DNA from: Diphasiastrum complanatum | Lineage: Eukaryota > Streptophyta > Lycopodiopsida > Lycopodiales > Lycopodiaceae | DNA: 64,000 nucleotides | Direction: 5' to 3' | NCBI GenBank assembly: GCA_029204225.1 | Contig: CM055095.1 | Coordinates: 26,024,503 to 26,088,502 of the forward strand | Shown here: positions 48,570-59,640 of the stretch, piece by piece | Layout of the letters: each line of letters starts with the position of its first letter | Numbering within the stretch: position 1 is the stretch's first letter | Translations under genes and position numbers: made by a program | Notes under the pieces: model-generated | Seen by the model: the letters and a program-made list of their open reading frames with translations, nothing else | The model's database searches: none | Told to the model about the DNA's origin: nothing

Positions 48570-49522
48570 TTCTTTCTTTGTGGAAACAATGAGAAGTTAG
48601 TTGAAGAAACTAAGCATGCACTTGGTATCGAGTTTAAGATGCAAGACTTAGGAGTTCTTCACTATATTTTAGGTCTTGAAATAGATTTTTGGAAAGGTCA
48701 TGCATTTATAAGCCAAAGTAGATATGCACTTTCCATGCTCAGGAAATTCCATATGGAGAACTGTAAAGGCATAGATACACCTATGGAGCACACTGTAGAA
48801 GTTCCTATTAAAGATGATGAAATTTTTTTTGAGGACATCACTCTTTATAGGAGTCTTATTGGCTCACTTATTTGGTTAACAGTGACTAGACCCGATCTAA
48901 GCTTTTGTGTTCATAAGCTAAGTCAACACATGCAGGATCCATAGTTATATCATTGGAAGTTGGCTAAAAGAGTCTTGAGGCATATATCTTCTACCTTGGA
49001 TTATGGACTATACTATGAAGGAGAAGATCTGACTTTGATTGCTTTTTCAGATTAAATTTCGCAGGAGACAGGTTGGATAGGAAATCCACAAGTGCTTACA
49101 CTATATTTCTTGGAGGAAATTTGGTTTTTTGGCTGTCAAAGAAGCAGGCAACTATTTTCTTATCATCCTGTGAAGCTGAATACAAATCTCTTACAACCAC
49201 AACAAAGGAGATTTTATGGATCAAAAGGCTACTTTTGGAGCTTAAGTGTTATGCAGATGAAGATTTACCAATTATCAAGAATGATAACATTTCTGCTCAG
49301 GCTCTTGCAAATAATCCAGTCTTTCATGCAAGGAGCAAGCATATTGAAGTGGCTCATCATTTTGTAAGAGAAAAAGTCATTGGAGGAGAGATCTCATTGG
49401 AGCATGTTTCATCTTCAGATTGTGTTGCAGATCTTCTCACCAAGCCTCTACTCAAGAATGTCTTTATGAAGATGAGGTCTAACCTTGGCCTAATTTCGAA
49501 GTCTATGTTGATAGGAACATAA
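48570..49522 (+). pseudogene. Ty1/copia RT C-terminus and RNase H fragment
   Basis: Begins inside RT (EETKHALGIEFKMQDLGVLH, then LGLEIDFWKG), continues through YRSLIGSLIWLTVTRPDLSF and, after a TAG at 48942-48944, WKLAKRVLRH. A further stop and a frameshift lie near 49055-49070. RNase H follows with SSCEAEYKSL and ARSKHIEVAHHFVREK, ending at the stop 49520-49522. The catalytic YVDD part and everything upstream are missing. The 3' end is intact up to the PPT and LTR. Confidence 0.88.
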
Positions 49523-49527
49523 ATTTT

Positions 49528-50269
49528 AAGGAGGATTGTGAAGATTATTAAAATATTATCTTCCTATCTCGAGTTTGGGGTCATGTCCATGGTGATTTTC
49601 ACTAAAATTCATGTTGTACATAAAAGGAGTGTGAATTGAGCACATATCCTTCTAGTGTAGCTCAGATTTGAGTTAGATAGGTTCAATTATGATGACATAC
49701 AGATGTTTAGATAGCATGCAAAGTTTTATAGTATGCATGCAAGCCACATGCAATCAGTGCATGCAACATGCAAAGTAGTTTCAGTGATCTACACATGTCT
49801 AGGCAGTTTTATGAGTTGACATGTAGTACATGCAACATACATGCATGCAGTTACACATGTGGATCTATGGTAGGTGAATTAGTTTAGTTAAGTGGACTTT
49901 CCATGCAACTCCACTGTAGGAATTCGAGTCTCTCTCATGTAGGAAAAGGTGGGCATGTTTTGCCACATTGTGAATATTGAGATTTTGGTATTTTGGACAC
50001 ATTCTCTCTCTACCCGAGTTTTCTATGCTTGATTTTCTCTCTCTACCCGAGAGCAGCCTCTTTTTTTCCCATACTGAACACTTAGAATTTTTTTTAGACA
50101 TTCATTTCTCATAGTGAAGAGTTAGATTTTTTCATCAGATGTATGCCATTGTGCTCTTGCCTTAGATGTTTCAAGCATACTATTCTTTGATCAATCTTGT
50201 GCAATCACAACACCTCAGTAAGATCCTGTAGGGTGTGTGGTGAAGTTCACACGTGCTAAAAACTTCACA
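49528..50269 (+). mobile_element. PPT and 3' LTR of the copia at 48.6 kb
   Basis: PPT aaggagga (49528-49535). The LTR starts tgtgaag (49537) and ends cttcaca (50269), a perfect 7-bp terminal inverted repeat giving about 733 bp. It differs in sequence from the 54561 LTR. Gypsy protease-region coding begins immediately after it (about 50274). Confidence 0.7.
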
Positions 50270-51535
50270 CCTAATAATGCCTATTCTTATAGATTACTGC
50301 TTGGTCATCCGTGGCTCACCAATGCACGAGTTGTTCATGACTGGAGCAAAGGCCGAGTCACTTTTGGAAATCGTGACAATTCTATCACCATTGACTCAAC
50401 GGGTAAACTCAAACCTACACGCATCCATGATGAGAGATCCTCAACCACCAAGTCAGTATTTGAGCCATACCAGTCCAGCCATGAAAAAAGTCATTATGTT
50501 AAATCTATTGATATCATAAACTGGAGTCACAGTCTAGCTACCATTGATTGTGTTAATGCCGATTATTGTGCCCAGCATCAAGATAATTGTACCTCTCCAC
50601 TCCCAATCAATCACGACCAATTACCTGATCTAGATACAACTATCATAAATATCAATTTTATTAATATTCTTCCACACCATAATGAACTGCTGAATGTTGC
50701 ATGGCTACCTACTAATGAATCAGACAATTCATTGATGACGAGAACGTCTTACGAATTCAGAATTGCCCAGAAGATATGGACATTTTTAATATTCAGATCC
50801 TCAACTATATGGAAGCACTCCCACCTAGGACCTATCCGCAACATGCTTCTAAGGAGGAACCAGTTGCCAAGGTTGCAATTGAAAAACCTGAGACAAAATT
50901 CTACTGTCCCAAACACCCACACTATCCATGGGATCTCTATGAGGAGGAGATTATCTTTCAGATTGATGACGAGATCCTCCATGATGTACCAATTGTCCCT
51001 CATCCACACACATCTCCACCACCGAAACCTCAACCACGTGGTCATACTATGAAAGAGAAAATGAAAAAACCACTTCAAATTCAACCGTCGGGTGACCTCA
51101 CCATTGTTCGGGAAGTTCCTGAGATTGCTTCTAGTCCTACACCAGTCCCCGAAAAATTCCAAGCACCATCTCAGCAAGATAAAGACAAGGCTCCCCTCGA
51201 ATCTCCAACCCATGATGTTCCTGCATACTTTAAGGACTATACGATCGAGGATGTCACAATCCAATTACCCCAAGCTCAACATGAGCCAACTGGTAATTCA
51301 CCCTACGAAGGCCCTGTACAAACCATAACCCTTTTCCTCAGTGAGCCAAATGGAACCAAAGAATATCTTGTCCACATCAAAGCTCATCTCAATCGCGAAC
51401 AACACAGACGGCTTGAAAAGCTCTTGCGAAAATATTGACATGTCTTTGCCTGGAACTATAAAGACATGAAAGGCGTCTCACCCCAAGTAGCTGTGCATCG
51501 TATCCCGCTTAAACTGGGTGCGAGACCCACTGCGA
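50270..51535 (+). pseudogene. Gypsy protease-to-RT linker fragment
   Basis: Starts within the protease domain: AYSYRLLLGHPWL matches NVYRVLLGRPWL of the gypsy at 60.7 kb. INWSHSLATIDC and LLNVAWLPTNE match INWNEALATIDC and VLNVAWISTE. After a frame change at about 50770 comes a Pro-rich linker, then VPAYFKDYTIEDVTIQLPQA (compare MPKYFKRYTLNDVIIMLPKA at 59.8 kb), and the start of RT (VFAWNYKDMKGV...HRIPLKLGARP), interrupted by a TGA at 51436-51438. At about 51535 it passes without a stop into a copia sequence. Confidence 0.8.
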
Positions 51536-52439
51536 GTCCATCTATTACCAAGAATTTGCTTAGTGTGAGTCAAATGCTAAGTAAGGGCCTCAAGGTGGAG
51601 TTTGATGGGGATGCTTGTTTGATCAAAAGGAAGGATGTCTTGATTGTAAAAGGTAAAAGACAAGGGAAGTTGTTCAAACTTGATGCTTGTGTTATTGCTA
51701 ACCAAGTTGGATGTGTTGCAAGGGAGCAAATTTCTATTCAAGAGGTTTGGCACAAAAGGATGGGACACCTCAACTTCAAGTCATTGGAGGTAATGGCAAG
51801 GAAGAAGGTCGTGATTGGTCTTCCAAGTTCCTTAAGTAATGACAAGCATGTTTGTGAGTCTTGTGCTTTGTCTAAGTCACATAGACTACCTTATACTAGA
51901 TCTATTTCTAGATCTACAAAGCCTTTTCAACTTGTACATTCGGATATTCAGGGATTTACTACAATTAGCAATAGTGGAGCTAAGATGTATGTAACATTCA
52001 TTGATGATTTTAGTAGATTTTGTTGGATCTATCTACTAAAGAGCAAGGATGAAGTGTATGATGTCTTTGTCAAGTTCAATAATGCAAGGGAGAACCAATT
52101 CTCCACAAAGATCAAGTGCTTGAGAGGTGACAATGGTGGTGAGTACATATCTAACAAGTTCAAGGCCTTTTGTGATGAGCATGGGATCAAGAGGGAGTAT
52201 ACAACATCAAGGACCCCACAACAAAATGGAGTGGCTGAAAGGAAGAATAGAACTTTATGTGAAAGTGCTAAAGCTATGAGGTTAAGTGCTAATCTTGACA
52301 AACCATTTTGGGATCAAGCTTTGTTGTGTGCCAATTTCTTGTGCAATAGGTGGCCGAGTGCTATTTTGGATGGAAGGACACCTTTTGAGATGCTATTCAA
52401 GAGGAGGCCGAGTGTCAACTTTTACTTGATTTTACAGCA

Positions 52440-53003
52440 AGATAACATCCATCCACTTGCATAGCTCCATGTACACAAGAAGATCCTCCAAAAGATGTTC
52501 CACTCTTCATAAGAGACCGATACTCAAGATCCATTGCTTGGATCCACTCCTCTTCTTTCCTTGCTTGATCTACACTTGTAGGCTCATCCAAAGAGGTTAG
52601 GAAAGCAACATAATTTCCAGAAACTACTTGCTTACCCTTTTGATCATATGTGAGCCTTGAAGGTACTTGTCTTTCTCTTGATGTTCTCCTTGGCTTTTGA
52701 CTTGATGAAGGTCCATCATCACCACCATCCAAAGTAGGATCCTTCTCATCACCATCAAGAATGTTAGAACCATCTACTTTACCATCAATCATGCTTGAAG
52801 ACACCTTTGGAATGTTTCCCTCATAAAAAATGACATCTCTACCAACAATCACTTTGTTAGTAGAAGGAATGTAAATCTTGTAGGCTTTACTCACCTCACT
52901 ATATCCAACAAAAATACCTCTTCTTGAAGATGGATCCTCCTTGGTCCTATCATCAAGAGTAATGTTGACAAAGCATGTGCATCCAAAGGTTCTTATTCTG
53001 GAA
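52440..53003 (-). pseudogene. Inverted copia segment (integrase C-terminus)
   Basis: Reads on the - strand as the direct continuation of the + strand integrase ending near 52425: RIRTFGCTCFVNITL, GIFVGYSEVSKAYKIYIP, VGRDVIFYEG, an acidic linker, and the block before RT (EEWIQAMDLEYRSLM). In an intact element it would follow 'SVN-' at 52420, so 52430-53000 was inverted in place. Confidence 0.85.
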
Positions 53004-53011
53004 AACAAAGT

Positions 53012-53692
53012 TTGTTCAATGACTTTGATGATCAAGTTGAAGATCAAGAAGTTGATCTCGAAGCACTTCAACTAGTCAAAAGGGAAGTTGGCAATTTGGA
53101 GCTAGTCAAGAGCATCAAAGGAGAGGTAATTGACAAAGGTATTATGGATCTGTTTTTACAGCATATTGAAGACTCGAGTAAGGTCAAAGGAGCAGCAAGG
53201 AAGTGGTGTTCAAGTTTACTTTACTTGTTCTATCTCATGTTTGAGCAATTTCATGTGGATGTGTGCAAATTGTCAAGATATGGTAAAACTAGCTACATTG
53301 GTGAGCATTGTTTTGATGTTGGATTTGTACTAGCATTCTTGGCTGATTTTGCTGATGGAAATGAAGCTATTGGAGGTTCATTATGTCACTCATCCATGGA
53401 TAAGTTCTCAAGTGTTGAGCTACTTGGTGCCAATACTTGGAGATTGTCAATTTTTGGTGAATTCATGGTCATTTTCTTGTGTCAAGTAGATCTTGAAGAT
53501 GGACTAGTGCAAACTACTTGGTTTATGGAGTCATGTGGTGCTGGATTTGCATCATTAATGTACTCACCTACTCATGGATTTCCAAGGTTTGATGGTTTCT
53601 TGTGGCAAGATGGGAGGCTCATTCATGGAGTATCATGGTGGATACAAGGCAACAAAGGACAAAGGAGGAGGAGACATGCAAGCAAAAGTTGA
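53012..53692 (+). CDS. Uncharacterised 226-codon open frame inside rearranged copia
   Basis: Open from 53012 to the stop at 53690-53692, where RT should be. The N-terminal part is acidic (DDQVEDQEVDLEALQLVKRE). The middle has KVKGAARKWCSSLLYLFYLM and the C-terminus is basic (GNKGQRRRRHASKS). No domain recognised. It could be internal non-coding LTR-element sequence that happens to be open, or captured DNA. Confidence 0.25.
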   Translation: MFNDFDDQVEDQEVDLEALQLVKREVGNLELVKSIKGEVIDKGIMDLFLQHIEDSSKVKGAARKWCSSLLYLFYLMFEQFHVDVCKLSRYGKTSYIGEHCFDVGFVLAFLADFADGNEAIGGSLCHSSMDKFSSVELLGANTWRLSIFGEFMVIFLCQVDLEDGLVQTTWFMESCGAGFASLMYSPTHGFPRFDGFLWQDGRLIHGVSWWIQGNKGQRRRRHASKS

Positions 53693-54550
53693 TCACTCAC
53701 ATTTATTGTTTGTTTGCTGTATTTTTCCAGAGAGTTCAGAGTTGGAAGCATGGTGAAATCATTTCATTTACATTCTATTTGATTCTTCATGTTCTAGTCA
53801 CATTTTTACATGTAAAATTGATGTAAGAAATAGTGAAGCATCCCAAGTGGACACTATTCTCTATATCAATTATGGTTGTTTCTATTTTGAGAATTACATG
53901 ATCATTGAAAGGAGATCTATTCTTAGGAAGAAGATCATTCTTATGATGGATCAAAGTTCTATTGGCAAAAACTATGCTAGGAGCATTGGAAGCTAGGAAA
54001 GCAATTTTTTGAGGTACATCATTGGAACTCGAGATTTTGGCATATTGTATGAGGGATCATCACCTAATATTTTTGGATTTTCAGATTTGGCCTATGCCGG
54101 AGATGTAATGGATAGGAAATCCATTAGTTCTAATTGTATTTTCATAGGTGATGGAGCTATATCATGGATGTAAAAGAAACAAGCCACTATCTCATTGTCA
54201 TCTAGTGAGGCCGAGTACAAAGCTCTTACACATTGCACAAAGGAGATGGTATGGATCAAGAGGATGATCAAGGATCTTCACTTGCTGGATTTTTCAGAGA
54301 GCCCAATCATCTTTTGTGATAATCAATCAGCCCAAAGAATGGCATCCAATCCTATCTTTCATGCTAGGAGCAAGCATATTGAGATACAATATCATTTTGT
54401 GAGGGAGCGAGTCATTGCAAAGGAGGTGGAGCTTCAACATGTGTCTTCAAGGGAATGTGTAGCTAATAGCTTCACCAAAGCATTGGGAAAAGACTTGTTC
54501 ATGAAGCATAGGACTTCACTTGGAGTATTATCAAAGTCTAAAACTAGTTG

Positions 54551-55207
54551 AAGAGGGAGTGTGAAAGATTCAACTAGTTTTCTCATTTTGCAATATTTCC
54601 ATATTTGGCATATTAAGGCCAAAACTTGTTTAAGACTTAGAGGTTGACTTTTCAAAGTTCATTAGTCTAAATTTCATTTGAATAAATACTTTTTGAAAGT
54701 GTGGGAAAGATAGAATGCGAGTTTGAGTAGATTCAATTTGAATAAGTTGGGTACATTGAATCTAGACCCAAAATTGGTAGGGTTAGCATTTTGGTGGGAA
54801 AGCCAAGCGGCCAAATAGGGTTTGGACCTCCTATAAAAGGATGTAACTCGTGGAGAGAGTCATCTTCTCTCTTCTCTATCTCATTTCATGCTTATACATG
54901 GTTCTCTTGGGTTCTACTATCCATTGGTGCACTATCTTGGTGATTGCTTGCAATTCTATGTGTAGAATGATCTATATTTGTTATTTTTGGATCCACACGT
55001 GTGAAATACAGTAGCTTGCTGGTTTTGTATGGACAGCAACAGTACATAATCATTTCATTCAAGTTTGATCAAGTTCTATTAGTGTTTGCATCTCAAATTG
55101 TGTGTAGATGCTGATTTTTCTACATTGGTGAAATTGATAGTGTATTTCTCTTTCTAACCAAAGATCATTCAAGTAGATTGGATCTTAAGGATCTGAAATC
55201 TTTCACA
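54551..55207 (+). mobile_element. PPT and 3' LTR of the rearranged copia
   Basis: PPT gaagagggag (54551-54560). LTR 54561-55207 (647 bp) starts tgtgaaagat and ends atctttcaca, a perfect 10-bp terminal inverted repeat. TATA box ctataaaag at 54831-54839, with a CT-rich patch just after it. It is homologous to the LTR at 21345-22061. Confidence 0.9.
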
Positions 55208-55443
55208 TGATCGATCATTGAAACTTAGAGATTTCCAGATTGGAGATAAGGTCCTGTTATACCAGGCCAAAGCCTTCAAAGGCAAACTGAAATTTTCTGG
55301 CCAAGGACCTTACGTCATTAAAAAAATCTTTGCCTCTGGATATGTCAAACTCCAAACCCTTCAAGGCGATATCCTTGACACTGTGGTCAATGGGAGTCGA
55401 CTGAGAAAGTACAATGAACCATGTTTTTATCTTGATATGTATT
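55208..55443 (+). pseudogene. Gypsy integrase C-terminal fragment
   Basis: Starts directly after the copia LTR: LRDFQIGDKVLLYQAK, then GKLKFSGQGPYVIKKIF and LDTVVNGSRLRKYNEP, the standard C-terminal end of a Ty3/gypsy integrase, stop 55443-55445. It is probably the other end of the gypsy at 50270-51535, with RT, RNase H and most of integrase lost between. Confidence 0.8.
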
Positions 55444-55445
55444 AG

Positions 55446-56114
55446 ATGTTTTCTTTCCTACTGTTTTTCTTCTTTTTTATTGTCTGCATGCCATTTCGAC
55501 AACATTTTTGTTGTGCTTTCTTGTTCCAACCATCAAGATACTATCAGATCAGGTATACCAACAGTCTTCTCTGAGAAAACCACAAAAGTCATTAGTTTCA
55601 GAAAAAAAAAATTTCACAACATCTCAGATACAATTTGCCTCACCCCTTTTTCATAGAGCACGATTCATTTTTGGCCTCCGCAAATTCTGTCTCAGATAAA
55701 AAAAATGCCTAAAAATAGAAAAATATAGTTTTATTCATCAGATATCCATCATCAGAATTCACAGACAATTCGCTGGAGCTCACATTGATCCTCACAATTT
55801 CTCTGCTATCTCTACGAATTCTGATCAGACACATTTTTGCACTGTCAGACGTTTTTTCTCTTTTGGCATAGAAAAATCACTTACAAGAATTTGCGAGCCC
55901 TCAGAACATTGCCTCAAAATTCGTGACCATCATTACCAAATCGTGAACACTGAGGACGATTTCTGGGTGAAGTTGCGAATTCTTGCCAAAAAAAGTCTAT
56001 ATATAGTCCTCCACCTTCTTCCACGAGTTCATTTTAGATTGCTGCTCTCGAGTTCATGCCAATTTTTTTTCAAAATTTTCAAGATTCTCAGAGCAATTTA
56101 AAATCACTACTATC
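55446..56114 (+). promoter_or_regulatory. LTR or leader region upstream of gag-only copy D
   Basis: AT-rich, non-coding. A TATA-like tatatata/tatatag at about 55999-56007 lies 110 bp before the ATG at 56115. LTR borders were not identified. Confidence 0.4.
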
Positions 56115-57479
56115 ATGGCTTCCCACGATTCCTCACTTAGCTTGCATCAACATAAACCCTCTCGTCCTTATTCAGGGAATATCGTCATGATCTACCTTGA
56201 GAATTACGCCGAGCAGCTCCCCTTGGCCAAGGATATCCTCACCAACCTTGGCTTTGATCTGACACTTTTCCGGGACCAGCAAAGCGAGAGCCTCATCCGA
56301 TCAGCCTACTCCACCTATTCGGATGAGTTCCAAACTTTTCGGATTACATCCAAGAGTGGCAGCTATTCTATTATCAACGTCTCTCCTGGGGATCTCCAGA
56401 GCATCGGCTTTCCTAATCTTGGAGAGACAATCCATGGAAAGGGCACCAGCTATGATGCCAAGTACTTCACAAAATTTTTGACAGACGACGACAAAACCAT
56501 TATTCGAAGCTGCCACTGGTATGCGAATGATGCATAATTATTTTCGTATTGGAGGAGTAGCTGTAGATTCGCCTTACGGTTGGGTAGACAAAGGCTCATA
56601 TTTTTGCAATTACTTCTCACCAAAAGTGGATCGCTATCCGCCTCATCACGGATCCCCATCTACGGGCTGCCTCAGAGATCCTCGTCACCATGGTCACAGT
56701 GCATACCACCAAGATGGATCGCATACCACCGAGCGACCTCTTTTCTCTGACCCTCACCATGGATGATTCCACTAAAAATTACAAGTGGGTTGAGAAGGTA
56801 GCAGAGAAGTTGTGCGGAGCTCTGAAAGCCTGCAAACCAACCACCAAATGTGGGTATCTCCTCCACATGTTGGTCACCAAACAATTGGGGTCTAGGGCGG
56901 CTGCTGCCATCAAGGAGTTTGATGCTGTTTATCCAAGCACAAAAAAGCGAGCCACCCTCCAACCGACAGCAGAACCGGTCTCACCAGCCCCACCTACTAA
57001 GAAGCAGAAAGGGAAGGCAATCAACACAGAAGCCAATGTCCCACATGACATTCTATCCAGTGACATCGGGGTGGGATATGTTGAATCCGGAGGGAGCCTT
57101 AAACCATCTCAGGTCCCAAAGGAGGTCCTAGATGCAGCAGGCGGCCTTACTTCACCAGGCCCAGCAACGCCGACAAGCAGTAGCAGCAGCAGCAGACAGC
57201 TCCGAAATGGCAAGCACTTCCGGCTCTGATCCTATGGGCGTGTCTGTCCACACAGGCAATCTCCTCTCCATCACTTGCTCTCACACTCCCACCACCACCC
57301 CCACCATTTACTACCACCTCCACACTCTCACTAACTCTCAACACGGGCTTCACTTCACACTTTCACAAAAGCCCTCACTTGTACAAATCTCCACCCTACT
57401 TGACTCCACAGTCGACGTAGATGATTTTGCATTACAATTACTAACTGCACTTCCATCAACCACTGTCATTTGCAATTGA
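56115..57479 (+). mobile_element. Gag-only LTR element, copy D (N-terminal half)
   Basis: The only copy with a plausible protein start: MASHDSSLSLHQHKPSRPYS at 56115, then MIYLENYAEQLPLAKDIL, and SIGFPNLGETIHGKGTSYDA shared with copy A. A frame change near 56530 leads to the second block (56690-57229: KWVEKVAEKLCGAL, KCGYLLHMLVTKQLGSRAAA, Ser/Pro linker). A further frame (to 57479) matches copy A to about 39150 (LQLLTALPSTT), then similarity stops abruptly near 57466. Confidence 0.6.
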
Positions 57480-57925
57480 CCTTGTAGCAACTGCACTTGT
57501 TGCTTTGCATCCTACACGACCTTGTCCACCTGATCTTGTGTGGTTGTTAGGGCATTCTACAAGGAGCTGACGTATTTTTCGAGGTGATCAGCCTGTTGCT
57601 GTGCCGTCTTCTTCTCAACTTCCGATTTTTGTTCATGCTGCTTGGCGATCTTCAATTCTCTATCCAGCTGAATAATCTTCTAACTGATAAGAGTATTTTC
57701 GGATCCCATATCCGAGATTCTCTGCTCCATTTTTTTTTTTTATCCAGCATAGACTGGATCACTTGTGCAAGGCTTGAGACCAAACCGAGAGCATAACCAG
57801 AATCTGCTGACATAGAGGTGGTAGCAACAGAAGGACCTGATGGTATTGTCCTTGGTTGGCGTGAAACAAGTGTCGATATCTCTTCTTCTTCAAAAAGATC
57901 TTCCTCTTCATAGCCCTCAGGCACT
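57480..57925 (-). pseudogene. Coiled-coil fragment, probably gag-only element type
   Basis: On the - strand: an acidic start (PEGYEEEDLFEEEE), a Ser/Ala stretch, then long heptad-type sequence in changing frames (IIQLDRELKIAKQHEQKSEV, EKKTAQQQADHLEKYVSSL) with stops. It abuts the gypsy integrase remnant at 57926. Its style resembles the coiled coil of the gag-only elements, but no direct match was found. Confidence 0.35.
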
Positions 57926-58640
57926 GTGGCACTTGCAAAAGTTTACGAACAGTAATATTTGTAGAGAAGTGTCCTCTGCGCATGCCATCATGTGAAAACA
58001 TGATTAAATCTGATATTTCATGTGGTAACACACATCTTCGTAGAATATTGTCTGATCCATGACGATATAGTTGTCCTGCAATCATTTGATAAGGTTGAGC
58101 CTTATGAATCAATTGTCTCTTCTATACTTTTGTCAAAGAGTCATTCGGTTGTCCTAGCATCAGGTACTCAACAATATCCGCTGCATACTCAGGTACTACT
58201 TCTACATAGAACAATGCAACATCTGGTAATTCATCATCTACTTCAGCATTAACTGGTGTAGATTCAATTCGCAAAACGTGGTCGACTAGATAATGTTGCT
58301 TCCCCTTTCGAACCACAATTCGAAAATCAAATTCAGTCAATAATAGTAACCATCTTGCAATACGTCCAGTATACCAAGTAAAGTAACGGCTGGTGATCCG
58401 TATAAAATGCAAAGTGCATTTCCATGAGATAGTGACGAAATTTTAGAACAGAAAAAATCATGGCTAACGGTTCATGTTCTGTTGTTGAATAGTTCTTTTC
58501 CGGATCTGTAAGCTATCTGCTTGAAAATCGTATAGGATAATCACCTGGCTGCGTCAAAACTGATCCAATGGCGTATTTTGAGGCATCCATGTGAACATGA
58601 AATTTGACTGTCCAATCTGGAGAACGCAATATTGGTGCTG
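57926..58640 (-). pseudogene. Gypsy RNase H and integrase zinc-binding fragment
   Basis: On the - strand: decayed RNase H (HGNALCIL.., YTGRIARWLLLLTEFDFRI, then VRKGKQHYLVDHVLR at about 58290) and the integrase HHCC region (QLYRHGSDNILRRCV, then MFSHDGMRRGHFSTNITVRK at about 57980-57930). It is cut there; the catalytic integrase core is gone. Several frame changes. Confidence 0.75.
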
Positions 58641-59640
58641 AAGTTAATGTTTTTTTTTTAATTCTCAAAGGCTTCTAACGCCTCTACTGTCCAAATAGGA
58701 ACAATAGTTAGTTTGTATATAGGTCTTGCTAAATCCGCAAAGAAGATAATAAAAATTTGATAGTAGTTCGCATGACCCATAAACACATAAACTCCACGAA
58801 TCATTGTTGGCAGTGGCAATTCCACAATAATTTTAATTTTAGAATAATCTGTGGCAATGCCATGTCTCAATATCATATGCCCAAGCACAACTCCATGGGA
58901 AATCCATATCTGGCATTTTTTTGGATTTAGAGAGATTTGATATTTGCGACATCTTTCAAATACTTTCTCCAATCGATCCAGGTGGTCTGTATTTGTATTA
59001 TGGACTCCCAGATCATCCAAGTAAATTTCAAGAAATTTTTGTAGATAATCTTTAAAAGCAAATTGTATTACTCTTTGGAATGAACTTGGTGCATTACAGA
59101 GTCCAAACGACATTACTTTGTAAGCATAGGTGTCCCATTCTGTTGAAAAAACTGTTTTGTGGTGATCAACAGGTGCAATTTTAACCTAGTTGTAACCACT
59201 AAATCCGTCCAAGAAACTATAAGCTTTCGCTCTAGCAAGGCGATCCAAAATGCTTTCAGTAAAAAGTTACGAAAAGTGATCCTTCCATGTCACTTTGTTC
59301 AAAGCCTTGAGATTCACACAAATTCTCAATTTTTCATTCTTCTTAGGAACAATGACAATCGGTGAAACTCATTTGGTATGCTCGATCTCATACATGAAAT
59401 CGGCGTCAAGTAGTCTCTGAAGTTCTTTCTTTATCAGATCCGCAACATTAGGATTACAGCGATAGAACTTTGTAACTTTTGGAACTGCATCAGGTACTAA
59501 AGGTATGGTATGTTCAATCACTAACGTCGGAATACCCTTCAGATCTTGATAAGTCCATGCAAAGCAATCTTGATACTTAGTAAGTAACATTTGGAGTGCC
59601 TGATACTGTTCAGGATTAAGTGTGATCCAACTTGTACAAT
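58641..59640 (-). pseudogene. Gypsy reverse transcriptase
   Basis: On the - strand: CFAWTYQDLKGIP, then KKELQRLLDADFMYEIEHTK with a stop at 59369-59371, VSPIVIVPKKNEKLRICVN, a short stretch with stops (59200-59320), VMSFGLCNAPSSFQRVIQ, and the catalytic EIYLDDLGVH (about 59030) with YLDD intact. The thumb and connection follow (CQIWISHGVVLGHMI, GHANYYQIFI) to a stop at 58658. At least three stops; not functional. Confidence 0.9.

Larger units (their letters stand above)
51536..54551 (+). mobile_element. Rearranged copia: integrase, inverted segment, RNase H
   Basis: 51536-52430 (+) encodes GAG-pre-integrase (ITKNLLSVSQML), the HHCC region and integrase (LVHSDIQGF, CLRGDNGGEY, NGVAERKNRT; D, D and E present). 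52440-53003 continues the same protein on the opposite strand. 53004-53810 is unrelated-looking. 54000-54551 (+) is RNase H (GFSDLAYAGD, SLSSSEAEYKAL, CDNQSA), with a TAA at 54172-54174 and stop 54549-54551. The whole RT domain is missing, and so are gag, protease and the 5' LTR. Confidence 0.85.

Noticed and set aside
53815-53990. Conserved peptide shared with 21164-21344 (CKIDVRNSE...)
   Set aside because: DNA similarity alone explains it: both are the same internal region of one copia family next to PPT and LTR, and frames differ beyond it.
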